DNA of 38,879 nucleotides from Methylobacterium indicum (GTDB lineage: Bacteria > Pseudomonadota > Alphaproteobacteria > Rhizobiales > Beijerinckiaceae), in assembly GCF_001043895.1 (NCBI RefSeq), contig NZ_JTHF01000014.1, forward strand, positions 1 through 38,879, given 5' to 3'. Positions 25,495-35,004 of the stretch are shown in pieces. The position numbers and the translations under genes are program-made. Every line of letters starts with the position of its first letter. The first letter of the stretch is position 1. The notes beneath the pieces are model-generated. The model ran no database searches and had not been told where the DNA came from. It saw only the letters and a program-made list of their open reading frames with translations.

Positions 25495-26328
25495 TCAATC
25501 CCCCTCGAAGACCGGCTTGGTCTTCCCCGCGAAGGCCTCGAAGGCGCGGCGGAAATCCTGGGTCTTCATGCAGAGCGCCTGGGCCATCGCCTCGGCGTCG
25601 ATGGCGGCGTCCACCCCCATCGCCCATTCCATGTGCAGCATCCGCTTGGTCAGGCCGTTGGCGTAGGCCGGGCCCTGCGTGAGCGCGCGGGCGGTCTCGC
25701 GGGCGGCTCCCAGGGCTTCGCCCGCGGGAACCAGGCGGTTGAAGAAGCCCCAGCGCTCGCCCTCCTCGGCGCTCATGAAGCGGCCGGTATAGAGAAGCTC
25801 CGAGGCCCGGCCCTGGCCGATGATCCGGGGCAGGATCGCGCAGGCGCCCATGTCGCAGCCGGCGAGCCCCACCTTGTTGAACAGGAACGCCACCTTGGCG
25901 CCAGTCGCGGCCACCCGCAGGTCGGAGGCCATGGCGATGATCGCGCCCGCGCCCGCGCAGACGCCCTCGACCGCGGCCACGACCGGCTGTGGGCAGGCCC
26001 GCATCTCCTTGACGAGGTCGCCGGTCATCGTCGTGAAGGCGTGGAGATCGGCGGCGCCCATCGTGGTCAGCGGCTCGATGATCTCGAACACGTCGCCGCC
26101 GCTGGAGAAGTTGGCGCCGGCCCCCGTGATCACCACGGCCGTCACGCTCTCCTCGAAGCGGAGCGCCCGGAAGGTGTCGCGCAATTCCGCGTAGCTCTCG
26201 AAGGTGAGTGGGTTCTTCTTCTCCGGCCGGTTCAAGGTCACGGTCGCGATGCCGCCTTCGATCGCGAAGCCGAAATGCTGCGGCGTGAAGCCCGCGAGCG
26301 GGGCCGCGATGGCGTTCTGGCGCCTCAT
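25495..26328 (-). CDS. Crotonase (enoyl-CoA hydratase/isomerase family), internal start
   Basis: This 277-residue crotonase would start at the ATG at 26328 with a strong AGGGAGA 6 nt upstream, inside the MarR reading frame. Fold signatures are [15 protein letters not shown], the oxyanion hole [12 protein letters not shown], and [20 protein letters not shown]. The two glutamates of classical enoyl-CoA hydratase appear to be replaced, by Ile in the AGAII segment and Lys in FNKVGLAG, and an Asp follows in GCDMG. So hydration is not certain. Ring cleavage of a cyclic beta-keto-CoA (BadI-like) or isomerisation are alternatives. The alignment is by eye. Confidence 0.83.
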   Translation of the reverse strand: MRRQNAIAAPLAGFTPQHFGFAIEGGIATVTLNRPEKKNPLTFESYAELRDTFRALRFEESVTAVVITGAGANFSSGGDVFEIIEPLTTMGAADLHAFTTMTGDLVKEMRACPQPVVAAVEGVCAGAGAIIAMASDLRVAATGAKVAFLFNKVGLAGCDMGACAILPRIIGQGRASELLYTGRFMSAEEGERWGFFNRLVPAGEALGAARETARALTQGPAYANGLTKRMLHMEWAMGVDAAIDAEAMAQALCMKTQDFRRAFEAFAGKTKPVFEGD

Positions 26329-26841
26329 TGTCTCTCCCTGACGTGTCTGCTTGGGTTTGGCCGGAGCGCCGCCCGGCCGCACCGAGGCCTTGAGGGCGGA
26401 GAGCTGGGTCGACAGCGCCTCCTGCTCGGCGGGCCCGAGGGCGCCGACGAGTTCGGCGATCCAGTCGGCATGGGCCCGGGCCATCTCGGTGAAGACGGCG
26501 CGGCCCCTGGGGGTCAGGCGCACCTGCACCGCCCGGCGGTCGGTCTCCGAGACCTGCCGGTCGATCAGCTCCTCCTGCGCCAGCCGCTCGACGAGGCCGG
26601 TGACGTTGCCGTTCGACACCATCATCCGGCGCGACAATTCTCCGAGCTGGATGCCGTCCGGGGCGCGTTCGAGCTGCGCCAGCAGGTCGAAGCGAGGGAG
26701 CGTGGTGTCGAAGCGGTCGCGCAGGCGCCGGCGGATCTCCGCCTCGATGGTGTTGGCGGTGGTGAGCAGGCGCAGCCACAGCCGCAACTCGGTGCGGTGG
26801 GCGGGGGGGATCTCGGCGGAGAGGTCCGGTGCGGCGGTCAC
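25495..26841 (-). CDS. MarR regulator running in frame into a crotonase (possible fusion)
   Basis: The reading frame is open for 448 codons. Residues 1-171 are a complete MarR-family regulator: a dimer helix ([18 protein letters not shown]), the winged HTH ([25 protein letters not shown], then the wing [17 protein letters not shown]) and C-terminal helices. No stop follows; the linker [17 protein letters not shown] leads directly into the crotonase Met at residue 172. The GTG start at 26841 overlaps the SDR stop (GTGA) and has GGGAGG upstream. Either a true fusion is made, or the MarR domain is carried only on the long product and the crotonase starts internally. MarR proteins of aromatic-acid clusters often respond to the aryl-CoA. 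Confidence 0.8.
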   Translation of the reverse strand: MTAAPDLSAEIPPAHRTELRLWLRLLTTANTIEAEIRRRLRDRFDTTLPRFDLLAQLERAPDGIQLGELSRRMMVSNGNVTGLVERLAQEELIDRQVSETDRRAVQVRLTPRGRAVFTEMARAHADWIAELVGALGPAEQEALSTQLSALKASVRPGGAPAKPKQTRQGETMRRQNAIAAPLAGFTPQHFGFAIEGGIATVTLNRPEKKNPLTFESYAELRDTFRALRFEESVTAVVITGAGANFSSGGDVFEIIEPLTTMGAADLHAFTTMTGDLVKEMRACPQPVVAAVEGVCAGAGAIIAMASDLRVAATGAKVAFLFNKVGLAGCDMGACAILPRIIGQGRASELLYTGRFMSAEEGERWGFFNRLVPAGEALGAARETARALTQGPAYANGLTKRMLHMEWAMGVDAAIDAEAMAQALCMKTQDFRRAFEAFAGKTKPVFEGD

Positions 26842-27605
26842 AGCTCGCCTCCCGCCACCGCGACGGCCTGGCCGGTGACCGCCCCGGCGCCCGCTCCCGC
26901 CAGCCACAGCACCGCGTCGGCCACTTCCTCCGGATGGATCAGGCGGCCCATCGGGTTGTGGCGGGTGAACTCGGTCAGGAGGTCATCGCGGCCACGTCCC
27001 GTCTTCGCCTCCAGCCCGTCGATTGCCGTGCCGACGAGGTCGGTATCGGTGAAGCCGGGACAGACCGCGTTGACGGTGATGCCGGTGGCGGCGAGTTCGA
27101 GCGCCAGCGCCCGGGTGAGACCCACCACCGCGTGCTTGGCGGCGCAATAGGCCCCGACATAGGCGTAGCCCCTGAGCCCGGCGGTGGAGGCGACCGAGAC
27201 GATCCGGCCCCCGCCCGCCGCCTTCATGCCCGGCACCACGGCGCGGGCGGCGACGAGCACGGGTTCGACGTTCAGCGCCATCATCCGCCGCAGGGTGTCG
27301 ACGTCGCTGCGGGCGAGCGGCGCGGTCTCGGCGCCGCCGGCATTGTTGACCAGCACCGCGACCGGGCCGGCCCGCTCGGCGGCCTCCGCCAGGGCGCGGG
27401 CCAGGGCCGCCGCATCGGTGACGTCGGCCGCGACGGCGTGGGCTGCCCCGAGTTCGGTTTTCGCCCGCTCGGCGCTCTCCGGCGTGCGGCCGAGCACGGT
27501 CACCCGCTCCCCCGCCGCCACGAACCCCGCCGCGATCGCCCGCCCGATGCCGCGGGCGGCGCCGGTGACGAGGACGTGGCGGGGAGGGGGAGAGGGGTGC
27601 GGCAT
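26838..27605 (-). CDS. Short-chain dehydrogenase/reductase
   Basis: This NAD(P)-dependent SDR of 255 residues has the cofactor motif [13 protein letters not shown], the catalytic Ser in SVASTAG and Y-C-A-A-K. The PGFTDTDL loop and the C-terminal [11 protein letters not shown] are typical of FabG-like 3-hydroxyacyl dehydrogenases. In this island it would handle a hydroxyacyl-CoA/oxoacyl-CoA step. It is the first gene of the operon SDR-MarR/crotonase-ACAD-ligase-RidA-hydrolase. There is no good Shine-Dalgarno; an operator-like site lies directly before the ATG at 27605. Its stop overlaps the MarR GTG. Confidence 0.88.
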   Translation of the reverse strand: MPHPSPPPRHVLVTGAARGIGRAIAAGFVAAGERVTVLGRTPESAERAKTELGAAHAVAADVTDAAALARALAEAAERAGPVAVLVNNAGGAETAPLARSDVDTLRRMMALNVEPVLVAARAVVPGMKAAGGGRIVSVASTAGLRGYAYVGAYCAAKHAVVGLTRALALELAATGITVNAVCPGFTDTDLVGTAIDGLEAKTGRGRDDLLTEFTRHNPMGRLIHPEEVADAVLWLAGAGAGAVTGQAVAVAGGEL

Positions 27606-27606
27606 G

Positions 27607-27624
27607 GATATTTCAACCTTAAAG
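27607..27624. promoter_or_regulatory. Operator-like site 3, start of SDR-MarR operon
   Basis: GATA-TTTCA-ACCT-TAAAG reads on the plus strand, ending 2 bp before the SDR start codon. It matches sites 1, 2 and 4 (GATR-TTTCA-N4-TRAAG). Repressor binding here would block translation initiation or a nearby promoter, and would place the MarR gene under its own control. Confidence 0.6.
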
Positions 27625-27631
27625 GAATTGG

Positions 27632-27834
27632 GCGCGGGTCCCCCTCTCCCCGCGGGCGGGGAGAGGGCCGAGTCCCCGTTCAGGGGGCGCGGCTAGCGCA
27701 GGCGAAGCCGAAGCGAGGGTAAGGGGTCTCGACGAGTGAGACTTTTCCGGAAACACCCCCTCACCCTCGGCTGCCGCCTCGCCTCGGTGACGACAAGGTC
27801 ACCGAGGCCCTCTCCCCGCCCGCGGGGAGAGGGG
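27632..27834. repeat. Mosaic palindromic element, copy B
   Basis: The same 24-bp self-complementary arms occur at 27643-27666 and 27809-27832. The left lobe is an 11-bp hairpin (27667-27677 with 27683-27693, loop GTTCA, two imperfect pairs). The right lobe is a perfect 11-bp hairpin, GCCTCGGTGAC (27781-27791) with GTCACCGAGGC (27798-27808), loop GACAAG. It fills the gap between the flavin monooxygenase stop and the SDR promoter region. Confidence 0.88.
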
Positions 27835-27856
27835 AATGCTCACGGCGCGGCGTACC

Positions 27857-29113
27857 TCAAACCGCCACCCGCAGCGGGCTCACGTTCCCCGCCACCGCGA
27901 AGCCGGCCTTGCCGGCATAGCCCCCGACGATCGCCTGGCGCTCGGCGTGGCCGAGCACGTCCTCGATCCGGGTGAAGCCGGCGGGCGCCCGCTTCTCGAC
28001 CTCGTCGATCACCCGCTCCGGCCCGCCCTTGCGGTTGAGCATCACGATCTCGGCGGTCTTCGGCCGGCGCTCGGCCTCGTAAGACGAGAGCGCCTGCATC
28101 GGGTGCTCGGACCGGGCGAGCGCGTCGCCCAGCGCCCTGGCGTCGAGGATCGCCTGCGAGGCGCCGTTGGAGCCGACCGGGTACATCGGATGGGCGGCGT
28201 CGCCCAGAAGCGTCACCCGGCCGTGGGTCCAGCGCGGCAGCGGATCGCGGTCGCACATCGGGTATTCGAAGATCTGCGGCGTCGCCTCGACGAGCGCGGC
28301 GAGGTCGAAGCCCGGCAGGGCGAAGCGCCGCGCGTAGGGCAGCACCTGCGAGCGATGGGCGGGGCGCGACCAGCTCTCCTTGGGCGGCGGAGACACCTTG
28401 CCGTCCGCCATTTTCACGAACACCACCCAGTTCATCAACTGGCGGCCGTCCCCGGCCTCGGCGATCGGGTAGAGCACGCATTTGGCGCCCATGCCGCCGC
28501 CGATCGCCATGGTGCGGCCGTCGCCCCAGGGCGCCCACTCGGTAGCGCCGCGCCACATCAGCACCCCGTCCCAGCGCGGCGGGCCCTCGTCGGGGAAGAA
28601 TTTCTTGCGCACCACCGAGTGGATCCCGTCGCAGGCGATCAGCACGTCGCCCCGCAGGGTGCGGCCGGCATCCCCTTTCAGCGCATCGGTGAAGTGGGCG
28701 GTGACCCCGCCCTCGTCCTGCATGAAGCCGGAGAGCGCCAGCCCGGTCTGCACCGCGTCCGGCCCCAGCCGCTCGCGCACCGCGTCGTAGAGCACCGCCT
28801 GCAGGCGCCCGCGATGGATCGAGAATTGCGGCACCGGATGGCCGGCCTCCAACCCCCGCGGCTCGCGCCAGACCTCCTGGCCCTGGCGGTTGAAATAGGC
28901 CAGTTCCTTCGTGCGGATCGCCACCCGGTCGAGGGCCGGCAGCAGGTCGAGCTCGGCCAGTTCCCGGATCGCGTGCGGCAGGGTGTTGATGCCGACCCCG
29001 ACCTCGCGCACCTCGGAGGCCTGCTCGACGATCGTGGCGCGGATGCCGCGCCGGTGGAGCATCAGGGCGGTGGCGAGCCCGCCGATTCCGGCGCCGACGA
29101 TGAGGACGCGCAT
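27857..29113 (-). CDS. FAD-dependent aromatic monooxygenase (PhzS/salicylate hydroxylase-like)
   Basis: This class A flavin monooxygenase of 418 residues hydroxylates an aromatic ring using NAD(P)H and O2. The Rossmann motif is VGAGIGGLATAL at the N-terminus, the DG motif is ACDGIHSVVRKKF, and the GD motif is TLLGDAAHPMYPVGSNGASQ. The NTLPHAIRELAELDL segment is typical of the PhzS/flavin-dependent oxidoreductase group. The real substrate is unknown. It follows the cupin gene by 4 bp, with GGAGTGAGG before the ATG at 29113. It is the last gene of the importer operon. Confidence 0.87.
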   Translation of the reverse strand: MRVLIVGAGIGGLATALMLHRRGIRATIVEQASEVREVGVGINTLPHAIRELAELDLLPALDRVAIRTKELAYFNRQGQEVWREPRGLEAGHPVPQFSIHRGRLQAVLYDAVRERLGPDAVQTGLALSGFMQDEGGVTAHFTDALKGDAGRTLRGDVLIACDGIHSVVRKKFFPDEGPPRWDGVLMWRGATEWAPWGDGRTMAIGGGMGAKCVLYPIAEAGDGRQLMNWVVFVKMADGKVSPPPKESWSRPAHRSQVLPYARRFALPGFDLAALVEATPQIFEYPMCDRDPLPRWTHGRVTLLGDAAHPMYPVGSNGASQAILDARALGDALARSEHPMQALSSYEAERRPKTAEIVMLNRKGGPERVIDEVEKRAPAGFTRIEDVLGHAERQAIVGGYAGKAGFAVAGNVSPLRVAV

Positions 29114-29117
29114 GACC

Positions 29118-29576
29118 TCACTCCGCATCCGGGGGCGGCAGGAAGTCGACCTCGTGCTTGGCCGAGATCGCCACCACGTCGGCGGGGTTCGCCTGGGGGC
29201 CGAGATTGTGCAGGGCCCAGAACAGGTCGTAGAGGCGGCGGGCCGGCGAGACCCAGAAGAAACACTTCACGTCGGCATCCGAGCGGTTGAACAGCCCGTG
29301 CGGCTGGCCCCGCGGCAGCCGGATCGTGTCGCCGGGCTCGGCCACGCTCTCCTGCCCGTCGAGCACGGCGGTGAGCCGGCCCTGCAGGATGTAGAGGAAT
29401 TCATCCTGCGTCGGGTGGATGTGCGGCGGCACGAAGGTGCCCGGCGGAAAGGTCGCGTGCCAGGACAGCGAACTCTCGGAATGCTGCTTGGGCACGTAGA
29501 TCTGCCCGAGGATGTTCCAGCGGACGCCCTCGATGCCTTCACCGGCGCGGGTGATGCCTGCGGTCATGGGGGTCAT
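29118..29576 (-). CDS. Single-domain metal-binding cupin
   Basis: This 152-residue cupin contains both family motifs intact. Motif 1 is G-x5-H52-x-H54-x4-E59-x6-G and motif 2 is G-x5-P-x-G-x2-H93-x3-N. Thus all four metal ligands (three His, one Glu) are present, so an enzyme (dioxygenase, isomerase or decarboxylase) is possible, not just a binding protein. The start at 29576 has GGAG 7 nt upstream. It lies between livF and the flavin monooxygenase gene and is probably coexpressed with the latter. Its reaction is not known to me. Confidence 0.87.
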   Translation of the reverse strand: MTPMTAGITRAGEGIEGVRWNILGQIYVPKQHSESSLSWHATFPPGTFVPPHIHPTQDEFLYILQGRLTAVLDGQESVAEPGDTIRLPRGQPHGLFNRSDADVKCFFWVSPARRLYDLFWALHNLGPQANPADVVAISAKHEVDFLPPPDAE

Positions 29577-29600
29577 GGGCCTACTCCTTCGACGGATGTT

Positions 29601-30295
<695 letters not shown>

Positions 30296-30296
<1 letters not shown>

Positions 30297-31048
30297 CAGG
30301 CCGCCTCCTCCTCGCCGAGATAGGCGGCGCGCACCGCCGGATCGGAGCGGACCACGGACGGCGCGCCGCTGGCGATGACGCGGCCGTAGACGAGCACGCT
30401 CATCCGGTCGGCGAGCGCGAACACCGCGTCCATGTCGTGCTCGATCAGCACGATCGTGTGGGTGGATTTCAATTCGCGCATCAGCCCGACCAGGATCGCC
30501 GATTCCTCCGGGCCGGTGCCGGCGAGCGGCTCGTCGAGAAGGAGCAGGCGGGCCTGCGTCGCGAGCGCCACCGCCAGTTCGAGCTGGCGCTTCTCGCCAT
30601 GCGACAGGCTGCCGGCCCGGCGCGCGGCGCGGTCGGCGAGACCGACACGGCCGAGGGCATCCATCGCCTCGGCGTTGAGCCGGGTCTCGCTCGCGGCGGG
30701 GCGGAAGAACCGGAAGCTCGAACCGGACCGGGCCTGGACCGCCAGCGCGACGTTCTCCAGCACCGAGAACCCATCGAGGATCGAGGTGATCTGGAACGAG
30801 CGGGCGAGGCCGCGCCGCACCCGCGCCACCATCGGCAAAGCCGTGACGTCCTCGCCGGCGAGATGGACCGTGCCGGAATCGCTCGGCAGGCTGCCCGACA
30901 GCTGGTGGATCAGCGTGGTCTTGCCGGCGCCGTTCGGGCCGATGATGGCGTGCAATTCGCCCGGAGCCACGTCGAGGCTGACGTCGTCCGTCACCTTCAG
31001 GGCGCCGTAGGACTTTCGGAGGTTGCGAACGGAGAGGAGCGGGGTCAC
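30296..31048 (-). CDS. livG: LIV-type ABC transporter ATP-binding protein LivG
   Basis: This first ATPase of the importer has 250 residues. Walker A is GPNGAGKTT, the signature LSHGEKRQLELAVAL is of the LivG form, and Walker B is LLLLDEPLAGTGPEES. The GTG start at 31048 overlaps the LivM stop by 4 bases (GTGA), so translation is coupled. LARSFQITSIL is the usual LivG Q-loop region. Confidence 0.93.
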
Positions 31049-32034
31049 GCGCGCCTCCCGATCTTCGCCGCCAGCCCCGCGAGGCCGCCGCGGGAGAGCA
31101 GCACCACCGCGACCAGCATCAGCCCGAGGCCGAGGCGCCAATGGTCGGAGTAATGCGCCAGCACCTCTTCCAGCGCGATCAGCGCGGCGGCGCCGACGAC
31201 CGGCCCGACCAGCGTCCCCATGCCGCCGAGCACCACCATGACGATCAGCTCGCCCGAGCGCTGCCAGCTCATATAGGCCGGTGAGACGAACTCGGCCTGG
31301 TTGGCGAGCAGAACCCCGGCGAGGCCCGCGATGGCGCCGGCGATCACGTAGGCGGTGAGCCGGTAGGGCAGGGGCGAGAATCCGATCGCCTGCATCCGCA
31401 CCGCGTTGTCGCGGCTGCCGCGGAGCACCCGGCCGAAGCGCGAGGCGACGACGCGGCGGAGTGCCAGCAGCGCCACCGCCAGGACCGCCAGCACCAGATA
31501 GAACAGGGCCGGATCGCCCTCGATCAGCCGCATCCCGAACAGCGTCGAGCGGCCCGACAGCGGCAGCCCGTCGTCGCCGCCGTAGGGCGCGAGCGAGACC
31601 ATGAAGAAATACGCCATCTGCCCGAAGGCCAGCGTGATCATGATGAAGTAGACGCCGCGGGTGCGTAAGCTGATCGCCCCGGTGACGAGGGCGAAGAGTG
31701 CGCAAGCTCCAGCCGCCACCGGTGCCTGGATCGCGAGATCGCGGATGCCGTGGGCGTCGAGGATGCCGACCGCGTAGGCCCCCAAACCGATGAAGGCGGC
31801 GTGGCCGAACGACACCATCGCGCCGTAGCCGAGCACGAGGTCGAGGGAGAGGGCGGCGAGCCCAAAAATCATCATCCGGGTCGCGGTGACGACCAGGAAA
31901 GGCAGGCCGGCGGCTTCCGCGGCGACCGGCAGGGCGGCGAGCGCCGCCAGGACCAGCCCGGCAAGGGCCACACCGGGGACGACGGCCCGGCGCCGGGGCG
32001 GCGCGGCCGCCATGCGGGCGACGAGGGTGCTCAT
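31045..32034 (-). CDS. livM: LIV-type ABC transporter permease LivM
   Basis: This inner-membrane permease of 329 residues has about 9-10 hydrophobic segments. LVLGYGAMVSFGHAAFIGLGAY and the cytoplasmic-loop SRDNAVRMQAIGFSPLPYRL (EAA-like, contact with the ATPase) are LivM signatures. It overlaps livH upstream (ATGA) and livG downstream (GTGA). The N-terminus before the first helix is Arg/Pro/Ala-rich; the true start could be the Met eight codons later. Confidence 0.92.
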   Translation of the reverse strand: MSTLVARMAAAPPRRRAVVPGVALAGLVLAALAALPVAAEAAGLPFLVVTATRMMIFGLAALSLDLVLGYGAMVSFGHAAFIGLGAYAVGILDAHGIRDLAIQAPVAAGACALFALVTGAISLRTRGVYFIMITLAFGQMAYFFMVSLAPYGGDDGLPLSGRSTLFGMRLIEGDPALFYLVLAVLAVALLALRRVVASRFGRVLRGSRDNAVRMQAIGFSPLPYRLTAYVIAGAIAGLAGVLLANQAEFVSPAYMSWQRSGELIVMVVLGGMGTLVGPVVGAAALIALEEVLAHYSDHWRLGLGLMLVAVVLLSRGGLAGLAAKIGRRA

Positions 32035-32954
32035 CGGGACCCCCGCGCCGGGAACAGGCCGGAGGGCCGGAAGAACAGCACGGCGGCCATCAGGATGTAG
32101 ATCAGCATCGGGGCGAGCGTCCGCCCGGTCTGCGAGGCGGCGGAGGCATCCATCACGCTGCGCAGCAGGATCGGCCCGAAGGTGCGCCCCAACTGGTCGG
32201 CGAGGCCGACGAGGAGGCCGGCCACGAACGCGCCCCGCACCGAGCCGACGCCGCCGATGACGATGACCACGAAGGTCAGGATCAGGACCGAATCCCCCAT
32301 GCCGGGATCGACCGACAGGATCGGCGCCACCATCGCGCCGGCAAAGCCCGCCAGCATCGCGCCGAGGCCGAACACCACCAGAAAGAGCCGCCGGATGTCG
32401 ATGCCCAGCGCCGCCACCATCGGGCCGTTGCTGGCGCCGGCCCGCAGCCGCATGCCGAGCCGGGTGTGGTTGACGAGGAGGTGGAGGCCGAGCGCGGTCG
32501 CGAGGCCGGCGGCGATGATCGCGACCCGGTAGAGCGGGTAATGCAGGGTGCCGACGAGCCGGACCGAGCCCGACAGGGCGTCCGGCACCGGCACGCTCAT
32601 CGGGGCCGCGCCCCAGACGATCCGCACGCCCTCGTTGAGGATCAGGATCAGCCCGAAGGTCGCGAGCACCTGGTCGAGATGGTCGCGCCCGTAGAGGTGG
32701 CGCACCACCAGGAACTCGAGGGCGAGGCCGAAGAGGAGCGTTGCCGGAAAAGCCAGCAGCAGGCCGAGGCCGAAGCTGCCGGTGGCGGCGGTGAAGGTCG
32801 CCGCCAGGTAGGCGCCGATCATGTAGAGCGCGCCGTGGGCGAGGTTGATGAGGTCCATCACCCCGAAGATCAGCGTCAGTCCCGCCGCCACCAGGAACAG
32901 CAGGATGCCGAGCTGGACGCCGTTCAGCGCCTGGATCAGGAACAGGTTGAGCAT
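32031..32954 (-). CDS. livH: LIV-type ABC transporter permease LivH
   Basis: This inner-membrane permease of 307 residues forms the translocation pore with LivM. ALNGVQLGILLFLVAAGLTL and IFGVMDLINLAHGALYMIGA are classical LivH signatures, and the ASNGPMVAALGIDIRRLFL loop contacts the ATPases. The start at 32954 gives the standard MLNLFLIQALNG N-terminus. A 530-bp stretch of repeats lies between it and livK, yet the two genes belong to one transporter. Confidence 0.93.
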   Translation of the reverse strand: MLNLFLIQALNGVQLGILLFLVAAGLTLIFGVMDLINLAHGALYMIGAYLAATFTAATGSFGLGLLLAFPATLLFGLALEFLVVRHLYGRDHLDQVLATFGLILILNEGVRIVWGAAPMSVPVPDALSGSVRLVGTLHYPLYRVAIIAAGLATALGLHLLVNHTRLGMRLRAGASNGPMVAALGIDIRRLFLVVFGLGAMLAGFAGAMVAPILSVDPGMGDSVLILTFVVIVIGGVGSVRGAFVAGLLVGLADQLGRTFGPILLRSVMDASAASQTGRTLAPMLIYILMAAVLFFRPSGLFPARGSR

Positions 32955-33038
32955 CACACGATCTGACCGCGCGGGGTTGGCCCGAAGACTTGTGCCGCCC
33001 TCCGCGTTATCCCGGGGCGCTGCCCTGGGACAGGAAGA

Positions 33039-33265
33039 GGCGCGGGTTTCCCCTCTCCCCGCGGGCGGGGAGAGGGCCGACGACACCTTGTCGTGTCGTC
33101 GGCAAGCGGAGGCGCAGCCGAAGCGAGGGTGAGGGGGTGTTTCCGGAGGAGCCTTACTCGTCGAGACCCCCTCACCCCCGCGGCGAACCTGCGGTTCGCT
33201 GCTCCCTGAGCCCCTTCGGAGCTCAGGCCTCTCCCCGCCCGCGGGGAGAGGGGATTTCCCGCGCC
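33039..33265. repeat. Mosaic palindromic element, copy C
   Basis: The 24-bp arms lie at 33052-33075 and 33228-33251. The left lobe is a perfect 11-bp hairpin, GCCGACGACAC (33076-33086) with GTGTCGTCGGC (33093-33103), loop CTTGTC. The right lobe (33181-33227) is the inverted equivalent of copy A's left lobe with about 3 differences in 47 bp. The outer ends (GGCGCGGGTTTCC and GGATTTCCCGCGCC) are also imperfectly inverted. It lies between livH and livK. Confidence 0.9.
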
Positions 33266-33284
33266 TCTCTCTTTCTCCAGACAA

Positions 33285-33450
33285 TTCTGCTTCATCCCGG
33301 GGCCGCGCAGCGGAACCCGGACCCGAAGGGGCGCGAAGCGCAATCCATAACCGCTCACGCGGCAGGCAGAGGTGAAACGGTTCCGCTTCATCCGGCATCC
33401 TCGGCGGTCATGGATCCCGGGTTCTCGCCTGCGGCGAGCCCCGGGATGAC
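33285..33450. repeat. Second dispersed repeat family between livH and livK
   Basis: This stretch contains CATCCCGGGGCCGCGCAGCG-like sequence followed by an imperfect palindrome (33407-33450) that begins GTCATGGATCCCGGG, has its centre in CTCGCC-TGC-GGCGAG and ends CCCCGGGATGAC. Such GTCATCCCGGG-type palindromes are common intergenic repeats in alphaproteobacteria. With copy C it accounts for most of the 530-bp gap; I see no gene there. Confidence 0.75.
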
Positions 33451-33484
33451 GAAGGGAGTTTGATTCTCCGGAAGGGAAAATCAT

Positions 33485-34684
33485 CTACTTCATCTTGCAC
33501 TCGGCGGCGTAATTATCCTGATAATTCGAAAAGATCTTTTCCGCGATCTGGGTCTCGTACTTGCCGTCCGGGCGCTTCGCGGCCTTGACGAGGTAGAAAT
33601 CCTGGATCGGGTAGTGGTTGTTGCCGATCTTGAAGTTGCCGCGCAGGGACTGGAATTCGGCGGCCTTGAGGCCGGCGCGCAGGGAGTCCTTGTCCTTGAG
33701 GTCGCCCTTGGCCCGCTTGACCGCGGCGTCGATCATCAGGGCGGCGTCGTAGGCCTGCATGGCGTAGGTGCCGGGCACGCTGCCGTACTTCTTCTCGTAG
33801 GCGGCGACGAAGGCCTTGGATTGCGGGTTGTCGAGATCCGGCGCCCAGTTGGCGCCGCCGTAATACCCGACCGCCGCGTCCTTCTGGGCCGGCAGGGTGC
33901 TCTCGTCGACCGTGAAGGCGGAGAGGAACGGGATCGTGCTGAGGCCCGCCTGGCGGTACTGGCGCACCAGGTTGACGCCCATGCCGCCGGGCATGAAGGC
34001 GAAGACCGCGTCGGGCTGCGCCGCCGAGATCTGGGCGAGCTCGGCCGAGAAATCGAGCTGGCCGAGCGGGGTGAACATCTCGTTCACCACCTCGCCCTTG
34101 TAGGAATGCTTGAAGCCGGCGAGCGAGTCCTTGCCGGCCTGGTAGTTCGGCGCCAGCAGGACGAGGCGCTTGTAGCCCTTGTTCTGGGCGTACTTGCCCA
34201 GAACCTCGTGGACCTGATCGTTCTGGTAGGAGGAGACGAACAGGTTGGGGTTGCACTCCGCCCCGGCATAGTTCGACGTGCCGGCATTGGGCGAGATCAG
34301 GAAGGCGCCGCCATCGGTCACCGGGCGCACCACCGCGCGCAGCACGTTGGAGAAGGTCGGCCCGACCACGAAATCGACCTTGTCGCGCTTGACCAGCTCC
34401 CGCGCCTTGTTGGTCGCGACATCGGGTTTGAGCTCGTCGTCGACGGTCACCACCTCCACGTCGAGGCCGCCGAGCTTCTTGCCCAAGCTGTCGAGCGCCA
34501 GCAGGAACCCGTCGCGGCCCTGCTCGCCGAGCACCGCGGAGGGCCCCGAGAGGGTGAACATCAGCCCGACCCGGACTTTCCCAGATCCTTCCCCTTGGCC
34601 CTGCGCAGCGGCGGGTCCGGCCAGCACCGTGGCGCAGAGAAGCGCGGTCGCGAGGCGGCTGGCGGTGGTCCGGATCGGCGTCAT
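33485..34684 (-). CDS. livK: LIV-type ABC transporter periplasmic substrate-binding protein
   Basis: This periplasmic binding protein of 399 residues has a signal peptide (about 1-27, ending AGPAAAQ) and the Peripla_BP_6 fold: VRVGLMFTLSGPSAVLGEQ, VDFVVGPTFSNVLRAVVRP and FLISPNAGTSNYAGAECNPN. Its family includes binding proteins for leucine-type amino acids and for aromatic acids (benzoate, hydroxybenzoates). Given the island, anthranilate or a related aromatic acid is the likely ligand. It starts the leftward importer operon from a promoter overlapping operator-like site 1. Confidence 0.9.
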   Translation of the reverse strand: MTPIRTTASRLATALLCATVLAGPAAAQGQGEGSGKVRVGLMFTLSGPSAVLGEQGRDGFLLALDSLGKKLGGLDVEVVTVDDELKPDVATNKARELVKRDKVDFVVGPTFSNVLRAVVRPVTDGGAFLISPNAGTSNYAGAECNPNLFVSSYQNDQVHEVLGKYAQNKGYKRLVLLAPNYQAGKDSLAGFKHSYKGEVVNEMFTPLGQLDFSAELAQISAAQPDAVFAFMPGGMGVNLVRQYRQAGLSTIPFLSAFTVDESTLPAQKDAAVGYYGGANWAPDLDNPQSKAFVAAYEKKYGSVPGTYAMQAYDAALMIDAAVKRAKGDLKDKDSLRAGLKAAEFQSLRGNFKIGNNHYPIQDFYLVKAAKRPDGKYETQIAEKIFSNYQDNYAAECKMK

Positions 34685-34812
34685 TCCGTGTGTCCCCTTC
34701 TGGTCGAGAGCATCGTCGGCACTTGTCCGGTGCGCCGCGGCCGAAGTCGAGTCGGCGCGGGAGACGAAAGCGGCGCGTCTTTCGTCGGATCCCGAGCCGT
34801 CTCACCTGAAAT

Positions 34813-34840
34813 ACTTTACGCATGAAATATCGCCTGACAA
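34813..34840 (-). promoter_or_regulatory. Candidate livK promoter with operator-like site 1
   Basis: On the minus strand, -35 TTGTCA (34835-34840), a 16-bp spacer and -10 TAAAGT (34813-34818) precede livK by about 130 bp. The operator-like sequence GATA-TTTCA-TGCG-TAAAG (34814-34831 on this strand) fills the spacer and covers the -10, so a bound regulator would exclude RNA polymerase. Confidence 0.6.
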
Positions 34841-35004
34841 CCGCCCTCGGCGATTTTTCTGCCATGCCGCATTTGTGTGCAACGCAGCGAGCACTATGCT
34901 GAAAAGAAAGACGTTTCCATCGTTGCATCGCAGCATTCGAACGGACTAACGCGGTCGGGTATCGGGTCGTCGAAGGCTGGCCCGATCCCGGGCCGCACAC
35001 CCTC

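Noticed and set aside
32466..32966. Glu/Gln/Arg-rich open frame opposite livH
   Set aside because: It is a complement of hydrophobic permease codons; no ribosome site or domain.
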